Assembly (NCBI GenBank): GCA_944341075.1
Contig: CALVLV010000006.1
Location: 17,701 to 81,700, forward strand
Direction of reading: 5' to 3'
DNA from: an uncultured Clostridia bacterium
Lineage (GTDB): Bacteria; Bacillota; Clostridia; Christensenellales; Borkfalkiaceae
Length of the DNA stretch: 64,000 nucleotides
Shown one piece after another: positions 7,838 through 16,581 of this stretch (within the stretch, counting starts at the first letter, position 1; each line of letters starts with the position of its first letter). A program made the translations under genes and the position numbers. Under the pieces are notes generated by a model that was given only the letters and a program-made list of their open reading frames with translations, was not told the origin of the DNA and ran no database searches.

Positions 7838-8773
7838 TTAATTTCTTTTTTTCAGATTGCCTGCCAGATTAGTGAATATATAATTGTATTCGTAAACATC
7901 ATAGCCCAGCTTATCACGGCCAACAGGAGAAACATTTTTTAACCTATCTGCCGCATCTGTATTAATTTTTACCAATTCATTTATGAAGAACGAATATCTC
8001 TTCTCGTAACCTTCAAACGAATTGTCTTCTATTAGGCATTGGATTTTATCATCCAAACTATGTACACCATAATATATCTGATAACCACCAATTACCACTG
8101 TAGGCTCAAAATATTCACTTAAGTAAGTATTTGCAAGAACGCACTTATCTAGCAACCCGGCTATATCTGCTTTTTCCGGCATATTATAATCTGAAATTTG
8201 TATAACAACGTCATTTTCCGATATAAAAGAACCATCACCGCCACGTGAGTACGAAATAGATTTACCACGGAATATTTCCGATATAAAATCGAGGACGGCT
8301 GTCGTTTTAATGTCATTTATACGAATAATAACTTTACCGACAAAAAGCTGCTTATTCTGAATACCTTTAAGCTCTTTAAAAAATCTTACTCCTGCAGCAG
8401 AATCATAAAAATCAATAAAATCATTCTGCTCAGCATTGCCACTTTGCTCGTTATTTTTTATTTCATAATGATTCTGAACTTTAATAATTTCAAATTTTTC
8501 CCCATTCGCTGAAAAACAAGGAAACTTATCGGCCTTTTCGTCGTTCGTTTTGATATGACAGCATATTAAGTTGCTTTCTGTTGTTTTTCCGCCTCTGCTT
8601 TGCGGCAAAATATGGTCTATATTCCAGCCATACTTACTATTCCTGTCGTCATAGGCAGCTTTAGCAATTTCTCTTCCGGAAAAATCAACAGCTTTTTCGT
8701 TTTTGCCAAACGCTTTGTTCCAAAGACGCATAGCTGTTTCGCGGTTGATAACCATTATTGTATTTGTTTGCAT
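7838..8773 (-). CDS. HNH endonuclease-domain protein
   Basis: This 311-residue protein has an HNH nuclease motif near the N terminus: GWNIDHILPQSRGGKTTESN followed by LICCHIKTNDEKADKFP, giving the His, Asn and His positions. The remaining 200 residues are a poorly recognised alpha/beta region without membrane segments. The ATG at 8773 is preceded by AAGGAGGATTTATATCT; an upstream in-frame start at 8854 lacks a good site. The gene is much richer in A/T than its neighbours and has its own consensus promoter and a long leader, which suggests recent acquisition. It could be a solitary defence or mobile nuclease; no methylase or partner gene is adjacent, so the role is open. Confidence 0.85.
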   Translation of the reverse strand: MQTNTIMVINRETAMRLWNKAFGKNEKAVDFSGREIAKAAYDDRNSKYGWNIDHILPQSRGGKTTESNLICCHIKTNDEKADKFPCFSANGEKFEIIKVQNHYEIKNNEQSGNAEQNDFIDFYDSAAGVRFFKELKGIQNKQLFVGKVIIRINDIKTTAVLDFISEIFRGKSISYSRGGDGSFISENDVVIQISDYNMPEKADIAGLLDKCVLANTYLSEYFEPTVVIGGYQIYYGVHSLDDKIQCLIEDNSFEGYEKRYSFFINELVKINTDAADRLKNVSPVGRDKLGYDVYEYNYIFTNLAGNLKKRN

Positions 8774-8971
8774 AGATATAAATCCTCCTTGAATAATAGA
8801 AAATTTATATCTTAAAGAACCTCCTTTGCAGTTCATTACAAATACATTGACCAACCATTAGGGCAACCTAATTGCTGTAAACCTCTAAGGGTAATCCTCA
8901 TAACAGCGTTCCAGAAGATTAGTTGACCTGCTTTCTATGAAAGCTTTTAGATTTGTTGCAACTGCATTTTT
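8774..8971 (-). promoter_or_regulatory. Long 5' leader of the HNH gene
   Basis: About 190 nt separate the predicted transcription start (near 8965) from the ATG. The leader holds a GCTTTC-ATA-GAAAGC hairpin, an unused GGAGG about 60 nt upstream of the real site, and a 21-codon frame beginning MRITLRGLQQ. This is consistent with post-transcriptional control but does not prove it. Confidence 0.4.
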
Positions 8972-9000
8972 ATTATATAAATCTTTTTATTAAATGTCAA
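8972..9000 (-). promoter_or_regulatory. Consensus promoter of the HNH gene
   Basis: On the minus strand TTGACA (9000-8995) and TATAAT (8977-8972) are perfect consensus hexamers with a 17-nt spacer. Confidence 0.85.
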
Positions 9001-9039
9001 TAAAGATTAAATAGTTTTACTGTAACACGTTATTTCTTC

Positions 9040-9470
9040 CCCTCCTCCGCAGGCAACCAAAAAGAAATCCGCCCGCCTTGCGGGCTCTTTCCTCATTGCA
9101 GGCTCCCTTGTGTAAAGGGAGCTGGCTGAACCGCGAGGTTCAGGCTGAGAGATTGCTTTATAAATAATTGTGTCGCTCCACCTTACTTTGCGCATAGCGC
9201 AAATCATAACTTGCGCCGCAAGGCGCAATCATCACTAATCACGTTTCCGCATGGAAGCTCATAACTTCCTACAACAACAATCCCCCCTTAATCCCCCCCT
9301 TTACACAAGGGGGGCACGGTGTGGGGTACCCCCCATTCAAAAGAGAACACGGTGTGGGTATCCTCTTTATACAAGGAGGACTTGTCCGCTGATTGCCCAT
9401 ATAACCTTTTTACTCATCAGCAAAAGCCTACTACTGAACCTTCGGATAGTCCGGGGGTTTCTTTATACAA
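9040..9470. repeat. Cluster of intergenic palindromic repeats
   Basis: This gene-free stretch carries GCTCCCTTGTGTAAAGGGAGC followed by CTGGCTGAACC and CTGAGAGATTG (9106-9155), and runs of AATCCCCCC...TTTACACAAGGGGGG (9282-9312). The same phrases recur in the window near 21930-21965, 35612-35645, 35880-35925 and 39480-39535. I see no coding content. Confidence 0.6.
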
Positions 9471-9472
9471 AC

Positions 9473-9498
9473 AAAAAAAGCCCCCGATAAAAGGGGGC
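9473..9498 (-). terminator. Terminator of tRNA-Arg
   Basis: GCCCCC/GGGGGC with a 7-nt loop is followed by T7 on the minus strand, directly after the tRNA 3' end. Confidence 0.85.
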
Positions 9499-9500
9499 TG

Positions 9501-9576
9501 TGGTGCATCCGTCGGGGCTCGAACCCGAACCGAAGGCGTCGGAGGCCTTTATGGTATCCAATTCCACCACGGGTGC
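9501..9576 (-). tRNA. tRNA-Arg(CCG)
   Basis: The 76-nt gene includes an encoded CCA. The T arm is TCGGG-TTCGAGC-CCCGA. The anticodon arm is AAGGC-CTCCGAC-GCCTT, giving anticodon CCG for CGG codons. The acceptor arms GCACCCG and CGGATGC pair except for a C4-A69 mismatch, which is unusual but internal. A strong terminator follows. Confidence 0.85.
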
Positions 9577-9722
9577 ATGATATTTGCGTAATAATTATTT
9601 CCGCAAGGCACAAAAATAATTTTACTTGTTTATAAAATGAAAACATGGAAAGGGCACATTTGCGTTGATTTCGGTTACAGGAAAAACCTAAAACGCCGCA
9701 GAGTATGCTTGAAATAAACAGC

Positions 9723-9908
9723 TCAGCCGATGTATACAAAGGCGTTTTTGCACGCATCGTAGGCGTAGCCCATGGCCGCCAGCCTGCGGCAAAGTTCGTC
9801 GCAGTCCCAGTCGTTTTGGGCGCACAGCTCCTCGGGGGAGCACACGCCGTCGCGCAGCTTCATATTGACGACAGAGAGCAATATGGCTCCGTCTTCGGGC
9901 ATATACAC
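9723..9908 (-). CDS. DUF4250 family small protein
   Basis: This 61-residue acidic protein matches the DUF4250 pattern: P.D...LLS.VN.KLRD, then EELC..., a central D..EL..RLA..GY.YD, and F.Y at the end. The family is common in Firmicutes and has no known function. A GGGAGGTG site precedes a GTG at 9908; an ATG six bases further in is a possible alternative. It lies alone between the tRNA and mnmA. Confidence 0.8.
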   Translation of the reverse strand: MYMPEDGAILLSVVNMKLRDGVCSPEELCAQNDWDCDELCRRLAAMGYAYDACKNAFVYIG

Positions 9909-9987
9909 GAAAAAGCACCTCCCGTCGCCACAAGCTTTTTAACGTGCGGCTTTACGGTAAAACATTATACCACACCTTATTTATATT

Positions 9988-10015
9988 TTGCAATCAGTTT
10001 TGTTTATGTTATAAT
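9988..10015 (+). promoter_or_regulatory. Promoter of mnmA
   Basis: TTGCAA (9988-9993) and TATAAT (10010-10015) are 16 nt apart. A 12-bp GC hairpin (10032-10062) lies in the short leader between this promoter and the mnmA start. Confidence 0.65.
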
Positions 10016-10091
10016 TTTGGTAACATGAACTGCGGCGGCGCCGCTTTACACGGCGCCGCCGCGGCTCAACAGAAAAAAAACGGAGAACAAA

Positions 10092-11171
10092 ATGAGCAAA
10101 AAGACGGCCGTGGTGGGCCTGAGCGGCGGAGTGGACAGCTCGGTGGCCGCACTGCTTTTGAAGGAGCAGGGCTACAACGTGATAGGGCTTTTTATGCTGA
10201 ACTGGGAGGAGCAGGGCGAAAACGGCGCCTGCACCGCCGAGGAGGACTTTGCCGACGTGCGCCGCGTGTGCGCCACGCTGGACATACCCTATTACAGCGT
10301 GAACTTTGCAAAGGAGTATTACGACAGGGTGTTTGCCTACTTTTTGAAGGAGTATGCCGCGGGCAGAACGCCCAACCCCGACGTTTTGTGCAACCGCGAG
10401 ATAAAATTCGGCCCCTTCCGCGAATATGCCGAGGGGATGGGCGCCGACGTGATAGCCACGGGGCACTACTGCGGGATATCGCACGAGAGCGGGCGCAACC
10501 GCCTTTTAAAGGCCAGAGACGCGGGCAAAGACCAGACATACTTTTTGAACCAGGTGCGCGAGAAGCAGCTTGACAGGGTGATTTTTCCCCTGCAGGGGCT
10601 GACAAAACCCGAAGTGCGCAAAATTGCAGAGCAAAACGGGCTGGCAGTGGCCAAAAAGCGTGACAGCACGGGCATATGCTTTATAGGCGAGCGCAACTTC
10701 AGGAATTTTTTAAAGACCTATCTGCCCGCGCAGCCCGGCGAGATACGCACGCTTGAAGGCGAAAAGGTGGGCATGCACGAGGGGCTGATGTACTACACCC
10801 TGGGCCAGCGCAAGGGGCTGGGCCTTGGCGGCATGCACGGCGAAGAGGGACGCTGGTTTGTGGTGAAAAAGGACGTTGCAGACAACATATTATATGTTTC
10901 GCACGGGGACGAAGGGCCGCTGTATTCGCGCGCGTGCACGGCAAGGGAGCTGAACTTTATAGGCTTTGAACCGCCCGCGGGCGAGTTTGAGTGCACCGCC
11001 AAGTTCCGCTACCGCCAGCCCGAGCAAAAGGTGCGCGTAAAAGTTGAGGGCGACGAAATGCACATAACCTTTGCCGAAAGGCAGCGCGCCGTTACCGAGG
11101 GACAGTACGCCGTTATATACCTTGGAGAGCAGTGCATAGGCGGCGGCGTGATAACAGAAGCAGAAAAGTAA
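10092..11171 (+). CDS. mnmA: tRNA 2-thiouridylase MnmA
   Basis: MnmA adenylates and thiolates U34 of tRNA-Glu, -Gln and -Lys. The 359-residue protein has the PP-loop GLSGGVDSSVAALLL (8-22), the catalytic Cys in LCNREIKFG (about 98), the second active Cys in STGICFIGERNF (about 196), and the C-terminal beta-barrel domains. The start has a GGAGAACAAA site. A nitroreductase follows 80 nt downstream, probably in the same transcript. Confidence 0.97.
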   Translation: MSKKTAVVGLSGGVDSSVAALLLKEQGYNVIGLFMLNWEEQGENGACTAEEDFADVRRVCATLDIPYYSVNFAKEYYDRVFAYFLKEYAAGRTPNPDVLCNREIKFGPFREYAEGMGADVIATGHYCGISHESGRNRLLKARDAGKDQTYFLNQVREKQLDRVIFPLQGLTKPEVRKIAEQNGLAVAKKRDSTGICFIGERNFRNFLKTYLPAQPGEIRTLEGEKVGMHEGLMYYTLGQRKGLGLGGMHGEEGRWFVVKKDVADNILYVSHGDEGPLYSRACTARELNFIGFEPPAGEFECTAKFRYRQPEQKVRVKVEGDEMHITFAERQRAVTEGQYAVIYLGEQCIGGGVITEAEK

Positions 11172-11251
11172 AGCGGTGCGGTAAGCAAAGAAATCAACGG
11201 GCGCCGCGCGGATGGCGCAGGTGCCTGAAAATACAATAAGAGGTGGGAAAT

Positions 11252-11926
11252 ATGGATATGAAACAGGCAGCGATGCAGAGACATTCGGTGCGGGCATACA
11301 AAGACAGGCCGATATCGGCACAGGCAAAGGCGGCGCTTGAAGGGCGCATTGCAGAGATAAACGCGAAAAGCGGACTGCACATTCAGCTTGTTACCGACGA
11401 GCCGAAGGCGTTCGACGGCTTTATGGCGCATTACGGCAAATTCAGCGGCGTTAAAAACTACATAGCCATGATAGGCAGGGCGGACAAAGACCTGCAGGAA
11501 AAGTGCGGCTATTACGGCGAAGATCTGGTGCTGTTTGCCCAGACGCTGGGCCTGAACACCTGCTGGGTGGCGCTTACATACAGAAAGATAACTTCGGCCT
11601 ACAGCCTTGAGCGGGGCGAAAAACTTGTGCTTGTGATAGCCATAGGCTACGGCGCCGCACAGGGCGCCGCGCACAAAAACAGGCCGCGCACGGAAGTTGT
11701 AAGCGCGCCGCTGAACGCACCCGCCTGGTTTGAGGAAGGCGTAGACGGTGCGCTGCTTGCCCCCACCGCCATGAACCAGCAGAAATTCAGGTTTATTTAC
11801 AACGCAGACGGCACAGTGACCGCGCGGGCGGGCGCAGGCTTTTACGCAAAGACCGACCTGGGCATAGCAAAATATCACTTTGAGCTGTTTGCCGGCAAAC
11901 AGAACTTTGAGTGGAAACAGCCGTGA
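11252..11926 (+). CDS. Nitroreductase family protein
   Basis: This 224-residue FMN-dependent oxidoreductase has the family's N-terminal RHSVRAYKDRPI motif, a middle GEDLVLFAQTLGLNTCWVAL motif and GYG further on; the C-terminal half repeats a nitroreductase-like segment ending in the Clostridial pattern of DLGIAKYHFE. The substrate is unknown. The ATG at 11252 has AGAGGTGGG just upstream. It lies downstream of mnmA. Confidence 0.88.
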   Translation: MDMKQAAMQRHSVRAYKDRPISAQAKAALEGRIAEINAKSGLHIQLVTDEPKAFDGFMAHYGKFSGVKNYIAMIGRADKDLQEKCGYYGEDLVLFAQTLGLNTCWVALTYRKITSAYSLERGEKLVLVIAIGYGAAQGAAHKNRPRTEVVSAPLNAPAWFEEGVDGALLAPTAMNQQKFRFIYNADGTVTARAGAGFYAKTDLGIAKYHFELFAGKQNFEWKQP

Positions 11927-12022
11927 CGGCGGCACAGCGGCAGCCCGAACGGGAGGCGCGCGGCAACAAAATAAGTTAAATAAAAATATTTTAATTAAAC
12001 GGTAAAAATTCAAAAAGAAAAG

Positions 12023-12059
12023 GCCGCGGGGCGCACATTTAATTTGTGCGCCCCGCGGC
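12023..12059. terminator. Bidirectional terminator between convergent genes
   Basis: A perfect 14-bp stem (GCCGCGGGGCGCAC and its complement) with an AT loop has a T-rich tail on the minus strand. It separates the nitroreductase from the DUF697 gene. Confidence 0.75.
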
Positions 12060-12162
12060 TATATTTATTAAAAAATTATATTTTTACTGCAAAATAAATG
12101 TGAATTTTATTGAAAAAATAAATGTAATTTTTTTAAGAAAAACAGCTGCGGAAGACGGGCGG

Positions 12163-13158
12163 TCAGGCCGTCTTTGCGCGCGGTTTTTTTCTGAGTTCCG
12201 TTTCTATATCCCTGCACGCTTCGGCAAGCTCCTCTTCGGTCTCGTCCACCTCTATGCCGTCTAAAATATCCTGCAACTTATATTCCCTGTTCAGGTAGCG
12301 TATGGTCTGAAAGCCTATCACGGCGGTCATGGTGCCGTTTGCCAGCCCCTGCACCGAGCTGTCTACAAGGGCAGATATAGCCGAACCGAGTATGGGTATG
12401 CCCTTTACGGCGTCGCCCATGGTCTTTACTATGCCGTTGCCTATGTTGAGCGAACCGAGGCCGTATGAAACGAGGGAATTGCGCACCACGGCGGCAAATA
12501 TCTTTAAAAGCCTTGTTTCCGACGGGCGGAAGCCGTATAAAAACACGATATCCTTGATGAGCTGCAGGTTGACCACCGCCACCAGCGCGGCGTCTGTGCG
12601 GGAATTCTGCGAGAGCGCGGAGTATGCCGCCGACCTGAGCGCATAGCGGAATATGTAGTCCTTTGCCGTCTTTTTTACCCTGCCCGAATACATGGCGGTA
12701 AGGGCGCGTTTGATGCCCTCGTCGTCGTTATTTCTGATATATGCGGCCAGCTCCGCAAGAATAGCGTCGTCGTACCAGCCCGCATTTTCAACCCGCGTGC
12801 CGAAGTCCACCATGCGCACGGCAATATCGCGCCGCACCCTTCTGTTGTGCCGCTTTGCTGCGGCCGCGCGCGACGCGGGAATGTTGGTCTGAAAGTAGTT
12901 CATGCGCAGGATCTTTACCAGCGGAACGATAAACAGCAGCACGAACAGCACCGCCGAAACGCCCGCCGCAACGTAGCCCGCATAGGCGTTGATGCCCCAT
13001 ATCTGCAGGGTAATTGAAAGCAGGCACCACGCAAGGAACACGCCTATCACGCCCGCAACAACGCACAGCAACAGCCGTGCGGTGCGGCCGTTGCGCGCCT
13101 TTACGTACCGTTCTTCATAGTCGTATATAGTCATCTTTTTTTCTTCTTTCTTTTTCAT
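12163..13158 (-). CDS. DUF697 / YcjF-like membrane protein
   Basis: This 331-residue protein has two N-terminal membrane helices (about 28-50 and 57-80), a basic linker, and a C-terminal DUF697-like region (LVAVVNLQLIKDIVFLYGFR, then KGIPILGSAISALVDSSVQG and IGFQTIRYL). Such proteins often accompany Era-like GTPases, but none is adjacent here. The C-terminal tail is acidic then basic. Function is unknown. An upstream AT-rich stretch at 13170-13300 probably carries its promoter. Confidence 0.8.
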   Translation of the reverse strand: MKKKEEKKMTIYDYEERYVKARNGRTARLLLCVVAGVIGVFLAWCLLSITLQIWGINAYAGYVAAGVSAVLFVLLFIVPLVKILRMNYFQTNIPASRAAAAKRHNRRVRRDIAVRMVDFGTRVENAGWYDDAILAELAAYIRNNDDEGIKRALTAMYSGRVKKTAKDYIFRYALRSAAYSALSQNSRTDAALVAVVNLQLIKDIVFLYGFRPSETRLLKIFAAVVRNSLVSYGLGSLNIGNGIVKTMGDAVKGIPILGSAISALVDSSVQGLANGTMTAVIGFQTIRYLNREYKLQDILDGIEVDETEEELAEACRDIETELRKKPRAKTA

Positions 13159-13307
13159 AGCGTATTTCCGTTATTTAATTATTTCCGTAGGAAAAGGGAA
13201 AATATGGCACTCCTGCCAGAATAGCATAATATTTAAAAAATTCACAATAAATTCATATAAAAATTAATTTTTTTAATAAATTTTTATTGAATAAATTATA
13301 AGATAAA

Positions 13308-14111
13308 TTACAGATCTATTCCGAATTTATAAAGCTCGCTTTTTGTGACTCCCCTGTCCTTTGCGGCGCGCTTTATTGCCTCCTTTTTGTCCAGCCCCTG
13401 CGCCATGTAGTGGCGGATGTGCTCCACTTCTGAAAGGGCGCAAAGCTCGTTATTTTGTTCGGCTGCGCCGCCGATGACAAGCACATATTCCCCCCTCTTT
13501 TCGCCCGGAAGGCCCTGCGAAAGGGTGAAGGGCGTGCTCTCTTCGTGCAGCTTGGTTATCTCGCGCACGGCGCAGGCGGGGCGGTCGCCGAACACCTCCA
13601 GCATGTCGGCTATATACCTGTCCACATCCTGCGGGGCGGCATGGAAGATGAGCGTTAAGTCAAGACAGGCGTACCTTTCAAGCAGCCTGCACCTTTCGCC
13701 CTGCTTATCGGGCAAAAAGCCGATAAAGGCAAATCGCTCTGCGGGCATGGCGGAGAGTATCAGCGCCGAAAGGGCGGCGTTGGCGCCCGGCACCACGGTA
13801 TATTCCACGCCTGCATCCCTCAAGGCCCTGCATACCTCGCCGCCGGGGTCGGAGATGACGGGCATGCCCGCATCGGAGATGACTGCCACTTGCTTACCCT
13901 CGCGCGAGGCGGAAATTATCTTTTCCGCGGCGGAGCGTTCGTTGAATTTATGGCATGCCACAAGCGGCTTTTTTATCCGATAGGCGTTTAGCAGCCTGAG
14001 TGAATGGCGCGTGTCTTCGCAGAAGATGACGTCGGCAGCGCCGAGAGTTTCTATCGCGCGCAGCGAAATATCTTTTAAATTGCCTATGGGCGTTGCAACA
14101 AAATATACCAT
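13308..14111 (-). CDS. rsmI: 16S rRNA C1402 2'-O-methyltransferase RsmI
   Basis: RsmI methylates the ribose of C1402 in 16S rRNA. The 267-residue protein has the tetrapyrrole-methylase fold motifs YFVATPIGNLKDISLRA at the N terminus, FCEDTRHSLRLL, and ISDAGMPVISDPG, and a C-terminal helical region (LDKKEAIKRAAKDRGV). The ATG at 14111 is chosen because conserved sequence starts there. It follows trmN6 as in the yabB-yazA-rsmI order of Bacillus subtilis (yazA is missing). Confidence 0.95.
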   Translation of the reverse strand: MVYFVATPIGNLKDISLRAIETLGAADVIFCEDTRHSLRLLNAYRIKKPLVACHKFNERSAAEKIISASREGKQVAVISDAGMPVISDPGGEVCRALRDAGVEYTVVPGANAALSALILSAMPAERFAFIGFLPDKQGERCRLLERYACLDLTLIFHAAPQDVDRYIADMLEVFGDRPACAVREITKLHEESTPFTLSQGLPGEKRGEYVLVIGGAAEQNNELCALSEVEHIRHYMAQGLDKKEAIKRAAKDRGVTKSELYKFGIDL

Positions 14112-14228
14112 ATTTTTACCGTATGAGTTTGGCCGCGCAGGCGCGCGGGAATGTAATAAAAAGCGTTGGTTGCGGCATATATGCGGAGCAATTGGCATTT
14201 TCAGCCTTAAAAACCCACGCGCGCACGC

Positions 14229-14912
14229 TCAGTTTGCAATATTTACGGCGGAGGGCAGCACTTCTACCCCCTCTTTTCCGCCCTTGGCGGCTTCCACCAT
14301 TACAAGATAGGGCTTGCCGCCCGGCGTTCCGCACACAAACTGCAGCCGCTTTGGCTCCAGCGAGCGCTTTTTTAAGCCGTAGATAAGCTCGGCCACCCTG
14401 TCGGCGCGGTTGATGATGGCAAGCCTGCCGCCGAATTTGAGGGTGCGCGCCGCAACGTCGAGTATTTCGGAAAGGGTTATGGTTATCTCTTTGCGGCAGA
14501 TGGCCTTTTCGTAAGTGAGGTTTTCAAAGCCGCCGCGCTCGTAGGGCGGGTTGCAAAGTATCAGCGAAAGCCTGCCGTCGTACTCCCTGCCGATATCCTG
14601 CACGCGCGTGCATACGGCGCGCGCCTTTTCAAAACGGTTATACGCTATGGTGCGCGCGCTCATATCGGACAGGGCGGGCTGCATTTCGAACAGCGTAAGC
14701 GAGCGGACGTGCGTGTTGAGGCACAAAAAGTGCAGCCCCACTATGCCGCTGCCCGCGCAGAAGTCGGCCACGTCGTCGTTCTTTTTGCCGCGGACGAACT
14801 TTGAAAGCAGCACGCTGTCTGACGTAAAACGGTACAGGTTTACATTCTGTATTATTTTTTTATCCTGGAAGAGGTCTTCAAGCACCTCGCCCTGTTCAAG
14901 CCCGATTTCCAT
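14229..14912 (-). CDS. trmN6: tRNA1(Val) adenine-37 N6-methyltransferase family (YabB/TrmN6)
   Basis: This 227-residue SAM methyltransferase has the binding loop VADFCAGSGIVGLHFL and the N6-adenine catalytic motif LILCNPPYERGG. The N-terminal LYRFTSDSVLLSKFV segment is typical of YabB. The RNA target is inferred from the family. The start at 14912 (MEIGLEQGE) is where conservation begins. It lies between the ferredoxin gene and rsmI. Confidence 0.88.
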   Translation of the reverse strand: MEIGLEQGEVLEDLFQDKKIIQNVNLYRFTSDSVLLSKFVRGKKNDDVADFCAGSGIVGLHFLCLNTHVRSLTLFEMQPALSDMSARTIAYNRFEKARAVCTRVQDIGREYDGRLSLILCNPPYERGGFENLTYEKAICRKEITITLSEILDVAARTLKFGGRLAIINRADRVAELIYGLKKRSLEPKRLQFVCGTPGGKPYLVMVEAAKGGKEGVEVLPSAVNIAN

Positions 14913-15025
14913 AGCCCGATTATACAACAAATGGCGGCGCGTTGGCAAGGGCTTTGACGGCATACAGCCGGCGATATGTGCAATTTGAATAGCCGCCGCG
15001 GGCAAAACGGCGCAATATAAAGAAT

Positions 15026-15050
15026 AAGGGCGGGGAAATACCCCGCCCTT
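15026..15050 (-). terminator. Terminator after the ferredoxin gene
   Basis: AAGGGCGGGG/CCCCGCCCTT with a 5-nt loop lies 20 nt past the ferredoxin stop codon. Confidence 0.75.
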
Positions 15051-15069
15051 AAGCTGTTTTAACTTTAAA

Positions 15070-15240
15070 TTATTCAGCCTTGATAGCGCCGGTGGGGCAG
15101 CCATCTTCGCAGGCGCCGCAGTCGATGCATACATCGGGATCTACAACATACTTGCTGTCGCCTTCGGAAATTGCGGAAACAGGGCAAGCTGCTGCGCAAG
15201 CGCCGCACATTACGCATTCATCGGAAATAACGTGTGCCAT
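15070..15240 (-). CDS. 2[4Fe-4S] ferredoxin
   Basis: This is a 56-residue clostridial-type ferredoxin. Two cluster motifs are intact: CVMCGACAAACP (residues 9-20) and CIDCGACEDGCP (38-49), each ending in the Pro that follows the fourth Cys. It carries electrons between low-potential enzymes in the cytosol. GGAGGTTATCTG precedes the ATG at 15240. It has its own terminator and sits inside the ricT-trmN6 interval. Confidence 0.95.
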   Translation of the reverse strand: MAHVISDECVMCGACAAACPVSAISEGDSKYVVDPDVCIDCGACEDGCPTGAIKAE

Positions 15241-15581
15241 CAGATAACCTCCATTGTTTTAGATGCTTTTTAAGTATAATAATTATATCACACGTATTTT
15301 ACAAAGTAAAGGGGAACGAAAAAATTTTTGCCGCCCTTTCGGGCTTTTTTTATGTAAAATACGCGTAAAAATTTAACCTTAAACGGCAATTAATTCCTAT
15401 AAAAATAAAAGGATATTGCCGTTTTGCCAATCCCACCGGGTAGCCCTCGCTGAAGCTCATGCTACCCACCTCCCTTTGGCAAGGGAGGCACGATTGCGGA
15501 AAGATTTCGCGTGAACATAAATAATTAACGTTTCAAGCAAGGTTTCCTTGCGCAGAAAGACCCTATTTGCTGCGGTCAGCA
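15241..15581. other. Intergenic region upstream of the ferredoxin gene
   Basis: It holds a small plus-oriented terminator-like hairpin (GCCC-TTTC-GGGC-T7 at 15333-15351) with no plus-strand gene before it, a copy of a phrase shared with 19980-20020 (GTTTCAAGCAAGGTTTCC), and the start of repeat element A. No gene is seen. Confidence 0.5.
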
Positions 15582-15709
15582 GGCTCACCAAAGGGGGAAT
15601 GACTGCAATTATATAATAAGTGAGCCCCTAAAAATTGCAGTCAGGGGGAGCTGGCTCCCCCAAATTCACGAAGATTTTGCGGCGGCACCAGCCGCAAAAT
15701 CTGTGAGCC
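15582..15709 (-). repeat. Covarying hairpin element, copy A
   Basis: Ends are GGCTCAC (15582-15588) and GTGAGCC (15703-15709). Inside are three stems: GACTGCAAT/ATTGCAGTC (15601-15609 with 15634-15642), GGGGGAG/CTCCCCC (15644-15661) and an 11-bp stem GATTTTGCGGC/GCCGCAAAATC (15673-15701). Copies B (20164-20287) and C (22414-22542) share the skeleton but have different paired sequences. The last base overlaps the ricT stop codon. Confidence 0.8.
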
Positions 15710-16581
15710 TAGTCGATGAGCCCCTTTATTTCCTCGTCTACGACGTCTTCGTCCTTCTCCTTTTTGTCCTGGCGGCGCTTGAAGCGGAGCTGGTCTACGG
15801 GGAAGTCCTTATATACGGTGGCGTCGCCCTTTTCTATGCGCACCTTTACTTCCATTTTAAGCATATTTACGTTTACCACCGTGCCGGCGCCTTCGGGCGA
15901 GGTTACCTCGCTGCCCACTTTGGGCATTTTTTTGCAGGCTTCGGCATAGTAATCGTTTTCGTACGCAAGGCAGCACATCAGCCTGCCGCACAGGCCTGAT
16001 ATTTTGCCCGGGTTGAGCGAAAGCCCCTGATTTTTTGCCATTTTTATTGAAACCTTTTTAAAGTCGGGCATGCAGCTTGCGCAGCAGCACACCCTGCCGC
16101 ACGGGCCGAGGCCGCCGAGCATCTTGGTTTCGTCGCGCACGCCTATCTGGCGAAGCTCTATCCTTATGTGGAACACTGCGGATAAATCCTTTACCAGCTC
16201 GCGGAAGTCCACGCGGCCGTCCGCCGTGAAATAAAATATCACCTTGGTGCCGTCGAAGGTGAATTCGCAGTCCACCAGCTTCATATCCAGCCCGCGGGCG
16301 GCAATCTTTTCTTCGGCGGTCTTCAGGGCGGGGGCGCGGCGCTCTTCGTTGCGGCGCACAGTCTCTTCGTCCTTTTCGGTGGCGACGCGGAGCACCGGCT
16401 TTAAGGGGGCGACCAGCTCTTCGTCGGGCACGTCCTTCAGGGGAACGCACACGGTGGCGTATTCCACGCCGCGGGCCGTTTCCACTATTACGCCCTGACC
16501 CTCACTATACGTATCTTCGCCGGGGGCGAAGTAATATAACTTTCCGCTGTCTTTGAATTTTACTCCGATAATTTTAGCCAT
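15709..16581 (-). CDS. ricT: RicT (YaaT/PSP1) protein
   Basis: RicT, with RicA and RicF, supports sporulation, competence and RNase Y-dependent mRNA processing in Bacillus. The 290-residue protein has the PSP1 domain, with the Cys clusters GRVCCCASC (about 158) and CGRLMCCLAYE (about 196) that bind Fe-S in characterised proteins. The C terminus is charged (KRRQDKKEKDEDVVDEE). It overlaps the end of holB by 22 nt and so is probably translationally coupled. RicA and RicF homologues are not in the window. Confidence 0.95.
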   Translation of the reverse strand: MAKIIGVKFKDSGKLYYFAPGEDTYSEGQGVIVETARGVEYATVCVPLKDVPDEELVAPLKPVLRVATEKDEETVRRNEERRAPALKTAEEKIAARGLDMKLVDCEFTFDGTKVIFYFTADGRVDFRELVKDLSAVFHIRIELRQIGVRDETKMLGGLGPCGRVCCCASCMPDFKKVSIKMAKNQGLSLNPGKISGLCGRLMCCLAYENDYYAEACKKMPKVGSEVTSPEGAGTVVNVNMLKMEVKVRIEKGDATVYKDFPVDQLRFKRRQDKKEKDEDVVDEEIKGLID

